Part shown: piece by piece, positions 20,247 to 32,065 of the stretch | Layout of the letters: the number at the start of each line of letters is the position of its first letter | How positions within the stretch are numbered: the first letter of the stretch is position 1 | Source: Neolentinus lepideus HHB14362 ss-1 | Lineage: Eukaryota > Basidiomycota > Agaricomycetes > Gloeophyllales > Gloeophyllaceae | Assembly: GCA_001632425.1 (NCBI GenBank) | Contig: KV425607.1 | Location: 1 to 62,788, forward strand | DNA: 62,788 bases | Direction: 5' to 3' | Made by a program: the position numbers and the translations under genes | The notes under the pieces: generated by a model | Databases searched by the model: none | Told to the model about the DNA's origin: nothing | What the model saw: the letters and a program-made list of their open reading frames with translations, nothing else

Positions 20247-21529
20247 TCAAGCCGTCTCTTGGGGGCGCGCAATCAACTTCTTCCCGCTAATCTGACCCAG
20301 CTCCATTCGCTTCAGCCCATCCGAAATACCAGCCAACCCGTCGGGCAGCACTTCGACTCGGTTCGGCTGGGCAATGAAGTCTACATCACATTTCTTTCAA
20401 GAATGATACCACCCACCTTGAGCTCGCCCTTCTCGAGAAGGCTCGTAAGCTTTTTGTAGAGGCCGATTCCGGCGGCGCGGTTCGAGGGCGTGTTCACGTT
20501 GCCAAAAACATGCGCGATCGTCTTGTTCGCCGCGGCATCGATCTTGATCTGTGGACCCTGGACGATGAGGATGGACCCGCCGGGCGCGAGCACGCTGTAT
20601 CCCGCCCGCTGCGTCTCGGGAAAGCTGACCGCGTCGTAGACGACTTCGATTGGAACCTTGGCGAGGGACTCGAGCTGGGTTTTCAGCTCAGACAGCGGGA
20701 CACTGCGGTCGATGACGTGGTCGACGCCGAGGGATTTCAAGAACGAGGTGTGTTTGAGAGAGGCGGTGGCGATGATGGGGGAGAAGCCAGAGAGCTTCGC
20801 TAGCTGGATGGCTAGAGGGGGTGGGGGGTACGTTAGGCTTTACAAGGACAGAGAAATGGATTTTGGTCGTACCGATTTGACCGACGGAGGTTGCTCCCCC
20901 AAATACAAGGATCGGCTTGCCTGCGTACTTGTCGCGGCCAGCGTCCTCCCACGGAGGAGTCAAGCCAAGTCCGCCTTGCCCTTGCGTGACCGCCTCTCCA
21001 TACAGCCCCAGAGCAGCAGTAGCCAGAGCGAGGGGAATCGAGGCGGCCTCGTCGAGCGAAATATTTGAAGGCACCTGGATAAAAGGGGTTTAGGTTCTCA
21101 ATTACAATGACTCGGTTATCAATCAGGAAGACCTTGGCGGTGATCTCAGCAGGCACGATGGTGTACTGCTGGAACGCAGCCTGGTCGTTTGTGAACCATC
21201 CCTGGTGGACGCTGGACGATACACCAAATATTGTTAGTCCGAGTCCACCTTCGGATGCCACGACCGGCGCGGACTCACACCTTATCTCCCACCGCAAACC
21301 CAGTGACACCCTTACCGACTGCTGCAACCGTCCCCGCGGAGTCTTCGCCGAGGATGCAGGGCCACTCCTCAACGAAGACTCCGGACTTCTGGACCTTCCA
21401 GTCGACCGGGTTCAGCGCGGTGGCCTCGATTTTGACCAACAGCTCGCCTTCTCTTGGCTTTGGGATGGCGCGGGTGCCGACCTCCCAAGCGCCCTGCTTC
21501 TCCTTGAGGAATAAGGCTTTCTGAGACAT
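20247..21529 (-). CDS. Medium-chain dehydrogenase/reductase (GroES-like, quinone/enoyl-reductase type)
   Basis: The start MSQKALFLKEK is followed by a GroES-like domain (LLVKIEATALNPVDWKVQ, GEDSAGTVAAVGKGV). Next comes a Rossmann domain with the NADP-binding loop VFGGATSVGQ and the segment LGVDHVIDRS, then the C-terminal segment QISGKKLIARPQETA. About 350 residues, spread over five or so exons; I followed the junctions at DK|V, TAKV|, SVGQ| and LK|PN. The cysteines and histidine of classical zinc alcohol dehydrogenases are not evident, so a zinc-free NADP(H) oxidoreductase (TOXD/enoyl-reductase-like) is the better call. It sits alone and no pathway partner is visible nearby. Its upstream region carries a 221-bp tandem duplication. 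Confidence 0.85.
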
Positions 21530-21551
21530 CTCTTTCACTTGGGACTTGGGG

Positions 21552-21998
21552 ATGCGGGTGTGAACACAGCGCCCTACGTGTATTTGTATCTTGGATGAAC
21601 GTCGGATGGGGAATGGCATTGCTAGAATTGATCAAAGTGTCGCTGAGAAAGCAAGGTGCCTATAAGTATGCTCACCGGACGCCACACACTTGCGTGGCGT
21701 TGCGGCAGACCACAAGTTCAGAAACGTCGAGGTCATCATGGGTTGGTTCTCAGCGATCAAGTCTCGGATGTGAACACAACACCTTTCAGCTCTTGTATTT
21801 ATATCTTGGACGAGCGTCGGATGGGGGTGTGGAATGGCATTGCTGGAATTGATCACAGCGCCGCTGACAAAGCAACGTTCCCCCCAAGATGTTCACCGGA
21901 CGCCACACACTTGCGTGGCGTCGCGGCAGACCACCACAAGTTCAGAAACGTCGAGTTCATCATGATTCACGACTCGGAGATCAAGATGTGCCACCAAC
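21552..21998. repeat. 221-bp tandem duplication upstream of the oxidoreductase
   Basis: Two diverged copies with a period of 221 bp. GAATGGCATTGCT occurs at 21611 and 21832, and GGACGCCACACACTTGCGTGGCG at 21677 and 21898. Each copy holds the partly palindromic CGCCACACACTTGCGTGGCG. The duplication lies immediately 5' of the coding start at 21529, so it may have doubled promoter elements. Confidence 0.85.
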
Positions 21999-22248
21999 AG
22001 ATCTTGGAATCGAGCTGAACGCACAGCCTGAATCCCTGGCACCAGTCATTATAATGATCTGTATAAGATTTTTGGAACCAGTTATAGTGGATTGGGACAA
22101 GAGGAAACCCAATAAAAACGGCTGGGGGGTCCCTTCCAAAACACAACGCAGAAGTAGCAGGCGCCCCTGCATTATGCATATTTTTGCCCGTTATGTCTGT
22201 CACATATCACGTGATGCCTATCTCGAGAGTCGCTGATGACAACTTCGG

Positions 22249-23016
22249 AGTTGGGCAGGACCCGTGAAAATACCCATGGATGTCGGATACCAGTTCGAGT
22301 AAAAATATTGGGCCTCAGACGGCCGGCGGGTCAGATACAATTCGAGTAAAAGTGACCGGTCTGGGGACGTTCCGGAGAAGAAGTCGGATACCATATTTGA
22401 GTAAAGCTGGGGCCCGGACCGATAGGTCGGATTCGGTACGAGTAAATTATAGGATCCGTGCCAGCCACAAGTCTGCCACAATGTTTCGGAAGAATCGGAA
22501 CTCGGTTGATGTGGCTGTCTGTGGCAATTGCAACTGTTGATTGTCCTCAACACATGGGAGTTGCCACAGACCGCTCAGGCTCTTGCTGGACATTGTAGCT
22601 TCCGGGCCATCTTCGGCAAGAGCGCCAAAGTCGACGTTATCAGATTCGCACACGTTCCGGCGGGACAATTCCTGTCATTCCTACCAGCTTCTTCGCTAAC
22701 GGTGAGGAACGACAGCAGAAACCTCGACCTCGCTTCCGACTTGTACGAGAACATATACAAGAGGCTGATTGCTGAGAAAGGGCCTCTACAGGCTGCTGTG
22801 GCTACATTGAGCAACACGAAGTCTAATGACCTTACCAGCGACGACGCAGAAGCCTAGCTAGGAGAGCTCTGTAGATAGCTCGGGGAATTTTCTGTAATAT
22901 TTTATGAATTTTTCGCATTTTTTTTAATGTCAGATACAATGTTCGAGTAAAAATGGGGCAAATCAGACATTTTGGTATCCGACATCCATGGGTATTTTCA
23001 GGGGTTCTAGTTGGGC
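22249..23016. mobile_element. Non-autonomous hAT-like DNA transposon (752 bp) with 8-bp target duplication
   Basis: The element at 22257-23008 has terminal inverted repeats of about 36 bp: the left end (AGGACCCGTGAAAATACCC..) and the reverse complement of the right end (AGAACCCCTGAAAATACCC..) match at nearly every base through GGATGTCGGATACCA. It is flanked by exact 8-bp direct repeats AGTTGGGC (22249-22256 and 23009-23016), the size typical of the hAT superfamily. Inside are several sub-terminal copies of a motif like TCGGATAC..TTCGAGTAAA (about 22280, 22330, 22383, 22427, 22930), probable transposase-binding sites. No transposase is encoded. A short open frame (about 22528-22857) of unknown origin sits in the middle. 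Confidence 0.85.
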
Positions 23017-23976
23017 CAAGCCACACAGATCTCGAAGTGGAGGAACGGACAGCTCGCAGGGACATTACTCAGGATTATCAACATCGAACAAACTCACCCG
23101 CACCTAGCTCGCCGCATATGTACATCCCCTTATAATTAATGGCCCGCGGGCGACCACTAGTCCAGCTCGCGAACACGTCCCAGACCCCCGCTTCACTTCT
23201 CTCGACTAGCCCCCTTATCATAGTATCAGCATCGAGCCTCAAACTCACTCGCCGCACATCCCCCACTTCTAAGTTTGTCCCAGACCGCCGCCCAGAACAT
23301 GAGATTCACCGCGAGGCTGCTAGTACGTATGCAAACCACGAGCACAGCGCCCCGGCTGGTCTCGACCAATACCAATACCAATACCCCAGTTCCCAGTTCG
23401 AGGTTCCAAAGTCAAGCAAGCATGCATGTACCATGATAGATGTCTCCCCCCCCCCCCCCCCAAGCTCTACACATTGTATTTCTCCATCCACTATCACCGT
23501 CACCGACACTTTGAATCATTATATTGATTATTATTCATCCCCTACCAACCCATCTATACACACCCAGTAGGAACGGACAATATATAGTATACAAGCAAGG
23601 TCCGTACGAGCACACCAACGTCGTGTACAGAAGAGTGGTCTCGCGCAGGAAGCATTTTGAGCGACGATCGATGAGTCGTGTGTGGGATGTCGTGTGTCGG
23701 TGTGGGATGTCGTATGTCGGTGTGGGATGTCGTGTGTCGGTGTGAGATGTCGTGTGTCGGTGTCGGTGTGAGATGTCGTATGTCGTATGTCGGGTGTGGA
23801 TGTCGTATGTCGGTGTGGATGTCGGGTGTGAGCGCGAGCGCGATAGTGCATAATGCATAATGCATAAGCCATAGATGTCGGACATATAAACACGGAACGA
23901 GTGGCCAGCGAGCAGCGAACGCCCTCCCCCGATGCGCGTCGAATTTGGTGAGGCGGACACCCGCACCTTCTTCCCC
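23017..23976. repeat. Low-complexity intergenic DNA with a ~20-bp minisatellite
   Basis: About 23680-23835 is a tandem array of GTGTGGGATGTCGTGTGTCG-like units. A run of about 17 C lies at 23446-23462, short ACCAAT repeats at about 23369-23388, and three GCATAAT units near 23850. I see no gene; the open frames across it are by-products of the repeats. Confidence 0.7.
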
Positions 23977-25372
23977 CTACCCAAACACCCGCCCCCACAA
24001 CCCCCCCACCCCCCTCCTCGTCTCCTCGCCCTCCTCGCCGGGCCACCCCAGCCCCTCCAAGTCCCGGAAGGAGACGAGCCCCGTCATGTTTTTGCACCGC
24101 TCGCTCGCGCGGTGGGCGTCGAAGGCGGGGGCGGGGGATGTGGGGGTGGGCGGGGTGCGGGTTGGGGGGGTTGAAGGGGAGGTGCGGGAAGTTGAAGGGG
24201 AGGTGCGGGAGGTTGGGGAGGTTCGGTGGGGTGTAGGGGTGGTTGGGGAGCGGGGGTGGAGTGTCGACGAGGTCCGGAACTGCGATTTTGGCGGCGGCGT
24301 CGGCGGGGGCGTGAGCATCCCCTCCCCCTCCCCCTCTTCCTCCTGTGACGACGAAGAGCACGAAGGCGGGCTCGGCGCGGGCGTGGGCAGGTGGGTGGGC
24401 TAGCGGCGGGGGTGGTGAGCTCGCAGTTCAGAGTTCACACAAAGCAGGAGAAGGGGGAGAGGAAATGCAAACGAAATAGGGGGCGGGGCGGGGCGGAAAG
24501 ACAAACGAAACAAGAAACAAGACGGAGGAAAAGACAAACGAAAGAAGCGAGGGTAAGGAAAGGAAGGAAATGCTCACCTCATCCACCCCCGCGCCCCTCA
24601 ACACGCCCTCCAATCTGCTCCTGAGCACCGCGCCATGCGGGCCCTCCCCCTGCGACGAGTAGCTCGACTTGCGCGAGTGGTTGCGCGAGCTGGCTGCAGG
24701 TGCATTGTTGCGCGACCTCGTCTGCGTGTGCCCGCGCACCATTTCAGGCCGGCAGAGCGCCCAGGTGTCCTCGCACGCGCAGTCGCTGGGGACGTGTTTG
24801 TAGTGGTCGCCGGGGACGCGTTTGTAGTGGTCGCCGGGGACGCACTTTTCCTTGCCCTTGCTCTTCCTAAAGGCCGGCTTGGTCGGGGACGCGCGCGCGA
24901 GCTCGTCGGCCTTGCGGAGGGTCTCGCGGAGGAGGCGCTCGCTCCTCGACTGGCTCCGCGGGCGGCTCTTTGCCGGGGCGTGGTCGTGGTCGCGGCCGCG
25001 GTCTTCAGAGGGAGTAGATGGTGAGAAGGAGTGCGACGGGGCGCGCGGGACTTGGATGGACATGGCGAGTGTGGGCTTTGGGCGTGGCGAGAGGAGGGGC
25101 GAGGTGTGGTGGGTGGGCGTGGGTGGCGAAGACAGGTGTGGTCTTGAGGGCGTGCGTGTCGAGCTATATGGGGCGAGAGTTCCAGGGGAGGAAGATGGGA
25201 AGGGCCGGGGGGTATTTGTAGGACTCGAACACTGGGAAGCCAGGCCGGGCGTATTCGAGCGAGTAGACCGGATCGGCTGGCGGTGGCGTTGATCCTCGCT
25301 GGACTCGTGAGGCGACGGGGATAAGCTGCCCACGCCGGACCGGATAGAGTTTGAGTTCAGGCTGGACGCCAT
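23977..25372 (-). CDS. Ser/Pro-rich low-complexity protein, unknown function
   Basis: Two exons (24578-25372 and 23977-24399) are joined by a pyrimidine-rich 178-bp intron; the CGCTAG acceptor keeps the frame, giving about 405 residues. The N-terminal part (start MASSLNSNS) is rich in Ser, Pro and Thr with SP/TP motifs. It then has an Arg/Ser segment, a helix (SERLLRETLRKADELARA) and two direct VPGDHYK units followed by a Cys-containing stretch. The C-terminal part is proline-rich and ends with the best-ordered segment, FDAHRASERCKNMTGLVSF. No domain is recognised. It looks disordered and possibly regulatory. The real start could be upstream of the chosen ATG, since the frame is open to 25519. 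Confidence 0.55.
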
Positions 25373-26199
25373 CGCAGAGCCACTGTCAGAGGTAATTAGT
25401 CTATTGGCCCGTGCCCTGGCATGAGGAGAGGAACGCACGGAGCTTGCAGAAGAAATGGCCTTTAAGACAAGGATTTGACGGCGACGACCACAGCGCACCC
25501 CAGAATTCTCTCGCTTCACCGCCCGATCCGGAATAATCCTTCCGGCCTGGACCCGCCCTCGTCACCTCCTCCGTCAGCAGTCCCCGTCCCGCTCCTCCCA
25601 AACGCCTTGTTGCTGTCGGGCTGCCTTGTCCATTGTCCGCTCTGGTCATTGACAACAACCCAGGCATTGTCCACTGAATAACTGAGAAAATGCGAGTTGC
25701 GAGTATTTTTCTCGTAATTTTACGCGCGCCGACTCCGCGTTTCGTTCATTTACACGCAGGCCCGGGCCTGGACTCCCCAACAACCTTATTTTTAGCCGAG
25801 CGGGGATTGCCGGTGCGCCGCGATTGGTCCGACGCCCGAAACAAGGAGGCGGGGCGGCCGGCAGCTTCGATATTATGTTTTAATTTGGTGGATGTTTCAA
25901 GTTGTGGTAGTCACTTGTTCCTTGCAAGTCACCTTACACTCGGTGGCCGGTGCCTCGAGACGTCGACTGGTCACTGCACGCGTTTCTTGGATATCGGCGT
26001 CTGCTACCAGTTGCGTGTCGATTACTAGTTACAGTGATTATCTCGGCGAAGGGATGGTGATCTTATCGCAAGCCTCTTTCCTTCTGCATCTTCATGATCA
26101 CCGTCCGTCGCCCGGATGGACTAGCACTATCGATCGGGGCGATCATTAACGGGAGGCGTGCGGGTGGGAAGTGGCTGACGCGAGAAAGAGCGAGTGAGA
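25373..26199. other. Intergenic region
   Basis: Presumed promoter of the Ser/Pro-rich gene. I see no gene or RNA. Confidence 0.35.
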
Positions 26200-27737
26200 A
26201 GTGAAGCCCAGTGAGAATCGACAAAATTCCGATAAATTTGAACGTATTTATATGTAATATATCGTCAGAAATAGCTTTCAAATACATTCATAGTCTCAGA
26301 TGGCACTTTAAATTCGCCGGTAACATTTATATGAATTCGATCAGTCGCTGCTCGATGTGCGCTCAAAGCAGCAATACATATAAATTCTCCCGTAAATACA
26401 TCAAAAGTCAACACAATACTTTGTCGGTCTGAGGTGTCGCTGATCCTAGGCTCATATTTCATGTATTGTTCGCGTTTTTCTAGAATTCATACGAATTATA
26501 ATCCATTGCATTCCCCTCCTCGAGCCACCTAGGTATTTACATGAATTTCTTTCTATTCCTAACTATTCCTCTATATCCCCCCCCCTCCCTACTGCTCCTC
26601 CCTACCCCGTCCCCGACCCATATCCTCAGAGGTTGCCGGGGACAGCGGCATCTTCAATGGCCATGGCAGCTTCCCGGGCGCAGTAGGCTTAAGGATCGTT
26701 AAGTACGCGAGACAGCAAGCGAGATGTCACCAAACACGCACAAGAATAGGATGACTTGCATTAACCAGCAGCATGATGCACCCGCATTCATGGACCCAGT
26801 TGTCGAGCAGTTTACGCGCCACTTAAGCGTCGAAGAGACGAAATCCAGTAACTTACGTATCCCGGATTCCCGATAAGACACTCACCCGCGTTTGTGATTA
26901 GGAGGTACGTACCGAGCGAGATTCAATCTGATCTTTTTGCCACTGCCCTCGGGTGCGTGATTCCACCAATCCGGTGCAGCAGGACCAGGTTGTATAACTT
27001 CTTTGCACACTAAGTGGGATAACAAGGGTGAGTATCACTAGCCAGAACAATTACGAAGATGGGACTTACGATGTTAATACGTCAGATGTCATCCTGGCAC
27101 TATCCCTCTTGTCATCTCTGGAATATCCACGAGAGGCTTCAAATCGGGATCCGTCTCCATACGCTCGGTAGAGATGACTGCATGGTACACTGTCTCCAGT
27201 CGGCTCTGCTGCGGTCAGCTTACCAAGGACTACTCTTCTGATCAGATTTTTCACGCCATTATAGTCACCAAGTTGAAAGACACCGAGGTGGAGGCGGCGA
27301 GGCAAAGAAATGTTCTAAGGAAGTTTAGGGAGGAACAGATGGTGGAGATGGTGCAGGAAGAGGGGAGGAGGAAAGGGTATACAGAGGGGCTGAGGAGAGG
27401 TTGGGATATATAGCGGGTCGGGAGGATGACGACATGATTGTATATGATCGAGATGATGCTAGCGAAATCGGACACACACGAATAATGCCAGAGATGCGCG
27501 GATGTCAGACGCGTGCCGAAGGCACTGCCAGCAAGGCGAGGTGGACAAGTGTTCCGTTGCCTGCACAAGCAGTGAGAACACAGTACACGTTCGAATCCGC
27601 GTCGAGCTGGCTCATGCTCACATAAGACACGCTTCGTGGGCCAAATCTGGCCAAAAATATTCGTAGACAAATACATGCAAATACTTTAATAGGTTCTAAA
27701 TTTATTGGAATTTCGCACGTTTTCACTGGGAGTGAAG
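26200..27737. mobile_element. Second hAT-like non-autonomous element (~1.5 kb)
   Basis: The left end at 26207 (CCCAGTGAGAATCG..AAATTCCGATAAATTTGAAC) and the reverse complement of the right end at 27730 (CCCAGTGAAAACGTGCGAAATTCCAATAAATTTAGAAC) are imperfect inverted repeats of about 40 bp. The flanks share AGTGAAG (26200-26206 and 27731-27737), a 7-bp direct repeat close to the 8 bp expected for hAT. No transposase is visible. The interior holds a short gene-like fragment (27174-27413). Confidence 0.6.
27270..27413 (+). pseudogene. Coding fragment inside the second hAT-like element
   Basis: An open stretch ending in TAG reads EVEAARQRNVLRKFREEQM ... EEGRRKGYTEGLRRG, a charged coiled-coil-like segment resembling C-terminal pieces of long hypothetical proteins of mushroom fungi. 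A possible 3' splice site (TTATAG) lies just before it. It looks like a captured or inherited gene fragment, not a complete gene. Confidence 0.3.
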
Positions 27738-28399
27738 GCCGAGTGTGGGGAAGGCGAGGGAGGAACGAGCAAGTGAGAAGGACCTAGCTATACGCGTCGG
27801 TGGCGGCGCAGCTATATAGATATACATTCGATCCTGGGCTAGTACTGCAACCAGGATGCCTCTCAGACTCTTTCTGCACGATACTAGCTGCCTGGTTCGG
27901 CGACGCGAGTTGACAGCTCCGCTCGCACGCACACGAGCTCAACATCCCCCGCTGAGCTCAACACCCCCCGCGCGGACCGATCTCTGTCACTGTCGTCAAC
28001 CACCCTACTCGCTATTAATACCATTACCGTCGGCCGAGTCCTCTATCGGTGCTACTGTCACGCTCAGACGGCGCTGTTTATTATTATCTCCCCCTCGTAG
28101 TGATATCGTTGTCGGTTTACGCTGCGTCCTTGGATGAACACGTCAACACACTCCCTACGCTTGCTGGCAGGTCTCTTCGCATTCTCGGACTTGGAGCCTG
28201 CAAGATGTCTGGCTTTTCGTGGGGGCCACTGGTCATCACCGAAACCGAAACCGCTCCAAATACTGTCTGCCATCGAAACCGCTCCACTGCCACCGAAACC
28301 TGCGTCTCTGCGTCATGCCGCGCCACCTCTGAGTACTGAGTCTATCTCGAGCTTAAGCAACTCCTTCGACGTTGCGTGCATAGTCTTGGTGTAGACCCT
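27738..28399. other. Intergenic region
   Basis: AT/GC-mixed sequence with short GAAACCG repeats near 28240-28300. I see no gene. Confidence 0.3.
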
Positions 28400-30250
28400 G
28401 CTCTTGTAACTCATACCGGCGTCCCCATCCCGACCGTTGCTCGTGCCCCCCCCCCCCCCCGGTCCACCCCATCTAAAGCGTGCTCGGAGACCCGACAGGG
28501 AAAAGGTGTCTAGTTTCTTTTATGGCATCCGAAGCCAACAATCCACTTTCTCTCGGTCGGCTCCACCAGCCACCTCATGCTTAACCCAAATCACCACACC
28601 TCGCCTCCACTTCAGGCGGGATCTCGAGCCTGACTAATCCTAATCTTGTAATTGGGCGCCTCTTAAGCTGTTAATTGAAAATTCATACCGGCGGTCCCCG
28701 TCTCGTTCTATCTATCTGGTTCCACGTTCAAGGAGGATCGGTAGCTCACGCACCCCCCCTTCTGCGTGCTAGGAGATGCGCTCTGGACTCGACAGGGAAA
28801 AGGTCTCTGATTGGTGTCCCTCCTCTTTTATGGTATCGTCCAACAACTCACTGCATATCGAGGTCCACTGGAAACGACACCTCAAGCTTAACTCAAATGG
28901 CCACCCCCATCCTGCCTCGTTGACTCCACTCTCCCGGGTTCGACACGCGGATACTATCTTGTAACTGGTGCGCCTCTCCAGATGGTCAGTTGTTAACTGG
29001 AAATTCATACCGGCGGTTCCCTGTCGTTCTATCTATCTGGTTCCGGATCGACAGTTGTTTGTGGCCCCCCCCCCATCTAGAGCGTGCTCGGATAAGGGTC
29101 TCTGGACGTTGTCCCTTCTCTCTTATGCTATCATTGTCGATCAGCCAACAGCTGCTCTTGGTCTACTGGAAACGCACATTCTAAGCTTAACTCAAACGAC
29201 CATCCCCTTCCTGCCTCGTTGACTCCACTTCGGGCGGGATCGATGCGCGGATATTCTGCGAACTCGACCCCGACGAATCCTAATCTTGTACCTGGTGCGC
29301 CACTTCAGATATCTGGTCAGTTGTTAATTGAAAATTCATACCGGCGGTTCCTGTTGGCCGTCCCTATCTGCTTCAAGACTCATTCTATTTATCTTGTTCC
29401 CCATTCAAGGGGGATCGACAGTTACTCATATCCCCCCATCTGCGCGCTCGGAGATGCGCTTTGGACTCGACAGTGAAAAAGGTATCAGCCAACAACTCAC
29501 TGCTTCTCGTGCCTGTATCGAGGTCACACCTTAAGCTCAACTCAAATGACTACCCCCATCTTGCCTCGTTGACCTGCTTCGGGCGGGATCGACGCGCGGA
29601 TATTATTTTGTACCTGGTGCGCCGCTTCAGATATCTGGTCAGCTGTTAATTGAAAATTCATACCGGCAGTTCCTGTTGGCCGTCCCCATCTCGTTCTATT
29701 GATCTTCACTACTTCTCTTGCCTGACTGTCGGGGTCGGGTCCACGGACCGCTCTTAGGGCGACACCTTATGCGCAACTCAAATCACCACCCTTTGCCTCC
29801 TTGACTCCACTTGGAGCGGGATCGACATGCGGATATTAACTTATTCTGCGACCTCGAATCCGACTAATATCTCGTTCTACTGATCTTGTTCCGGATCGAC
29901 AATGGCTCGTAGTCTCCCTTCTGTGTGCTCAGAGATGACGGGGGAAACGATGTTTGGTCAAGCCCAGGTTCTCTTTCATGATAAGCCAACGACTCGCTGC
30001 TTCTCTTACCTGTATCGAGGTCTACTGGAACCGACACCTTATGCTGAACTCAAATGACCAACCCCATGCACGTTCGTCTTGCTTTGTTGACTCCCGCCAA
30101 CAACTCGCTGCTTCTCTTTTCTGTATTGAGGTCGGCTCTACAAATCTACTGGAACAGACATCTCATGCCCAACTCAAATTACCACACCTTGCCTCGTTGA
30201 CTCCACCCTCCCCACTTCGGGCGGGATCGACGCGCGGATATTATTCTGCG
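28400..30250. repeat. Tandem satellite array, ~320-bp unit, 5-7 copies
   Basis: The anchor ATTCATACCGGCGG recurs at about 28411, 28683, 29004, 29336 and 29658, a spacing of 272-331 bp. Other shared blocks are GCGTGCTCGGAGA, ACTCGACAGGGAAAA, CCAACAACTCACTGC and TTGACTCCAC..CGGGCGGGATCGACGCGCGGATATT. Two more degenerate units follow to about 30250. No conserved reading frame runs through the units, so this is satellite DNA, not a repeat protein. Confidence 0.85.
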
Positions 30251-30599
30251 AACGCGAAGCTGATCGCTTCTTGCCGATTTCGTCCTGATCGTCGACTTGC
30301 TGGGGGGGTTAACGCGTCCCTGCGGAGCGTACGTGATGGCTGGCTCGGTTCGTTGGTTAATTTCGGTGGATGGGAGGGTTGCATTTGGGAGCTGCTCCAA
30401 TAGTCGAACTGGGTCTTGCTCTTCCTTCCTTTCAAGTATGCAATCTGAAATGTTGATGATCTACCAGGGCACAGGATGCATTGAACGTCTTCTCAGGAAC
30501 CTCTGTATGTAGGGGGCGGATATTGTCTACTTCTCGCCTGAACATGGCAGCTTTGGGTCGGCGTATCTTGTGAGAAGTATCAATCTGGTGTTGCATTTG

Positions 30600-32065
30600 C
30601 TCGTCGCACTGCCACCAATTGCAAGAGCGTTGTTATCAGCGAGACAAAAGACGATCATCGATCGCTGATTCCTGTGCCAAAGTCGTTGATCTCCATGATG
30701 GCCCGATGCGTGTTGTGCCTGTCGATCATGAGAACGACTGGTACCACCTACCAATTTACATGCAAAGGAAACTGTGATCCTGTTGCCAATGAAAAGACTT
30801 GGACGCTGAGCTCGTAAGCGCCCATAACATCAGAAATGCCTCTGCGGCTCCGATAAAATCAGTACTTATGCTCGCAAGTCATCAATCGTCAAGTTAGCGG
30901 AGCGCTGATGCAATACAGTTTGTTCCATTTATCCATCACCGCCACTTCTTTTCATTGTGGCTGAAGCGCTGATGGCCGGCCGATCGAATGAAACGCCCGA
31001 GAAGGCCGCCTCCTCAGATCTCAAAGTTAGGCTCTCCTGCTCGCTATTGGCGTTATTGTATCACAGACGCCAAGACTCAAGAAAGAGGAATCTGGTCAGG
31101 ATGGCGCATACATATGTCGGCGATTTTACAGGCCAGCGTTGACAAGGCTTGCTTGAAGCTTAAGGCTTCGTCGCAAAATGAGTCGTCTGGACGAATCGGA
31201 GTTATCAGGCACTTTAGCAAAGCACTTTGCAAGCGAACTTGCTTCTTGCTTACTATTTTGATGGGCGGTGTGATGCAACGCGCTGGTGATGGACATGATA
31301 GCAGTTTTGATAAGTAGCATAGCGGTGCCATTTAATGATCTCGACCTATATAATCGGGACCTAGCTGCTTTGCACGTCTCAGATATTCTTCTGCCCTGAT
31401 TTTCTTCCGTCTTTCTGTAGTGGTCATGGCGTTGAATCATGTCCAGGTGAGCTATGTTCCCGTGCCTTCTTCAATGTTTGGTGCTGACAATCTGGTTCTG
31501 AAGGAACGAGCCATTTATGGTGGAGTGAGTGTTGTCACAGCATCTGTTAACGCATCTGTAATTGAGCATGTCATGTCGTCCAGGCCGCATTACTATTATA
31601 TGGTAGGCATCTAGCTTCTCGTCGGGGGTGGCTCGCTGATGGCAGAAGCCAGGCCAATATTTTATGTTATATTGTGCTAGTCTATACGTCCTGGGCTTCC
31701 ATCGTCGCACGACATCTCTCTTGAACAAGAGATTGTTAATCGTGAACAGCTGTCTGTTCATACTGGGAACATCTCAAGCAATCACCTTTTGGCTATTTCC
31801 TATCCTTATAGTTGCGCCTTCCGTGAAAGAGATGACGAATCGGGAAGCGAACATCGAGAACGTCTTATTCACGATTACAACCATGCAAACGACGGTCGCA
31901 TCGTAAGCGTCTCTGCATCAGTATCTCTAAAGTAAATGTATTCACCGTCGCACAGCTTTATAGCCGACTCGCTACTTGTGAGGTTCATCTTGAGTGCTTG
32001 ATATGGACATTGACTCGACAGACCTAGATCTGGCGGTGCTACATAATCTGGGGTAGGAGGCGGCG
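30600..32065. repeat. Segmental duplication, copy 1
   Basis: 30600-30880 and 30905-32065 are repeated in the same order at about 33215-33900 and 34277-35335. Copy 1 includes the promoter and 5' half of the membrane-protein gene. Confidence 0.8.

Noticed and set aside
23531..24361. A 276-codon minus-strand open frame (Pro/Gly-rich, then HTRHPH repeats)
   Set aside because: It is a product of GC-rich sequence and the minisatellite. The frame joined by the CGCTAG acceptor gives a better continuation of the Ser/Pro-rich protein.
28675..29534. Recurring short frames beginning MKIHTGG in the satellite
   Set aside because: They recur because the DNA unit recurs; lengths and frames differ between units and no start or splice signal is conserved.
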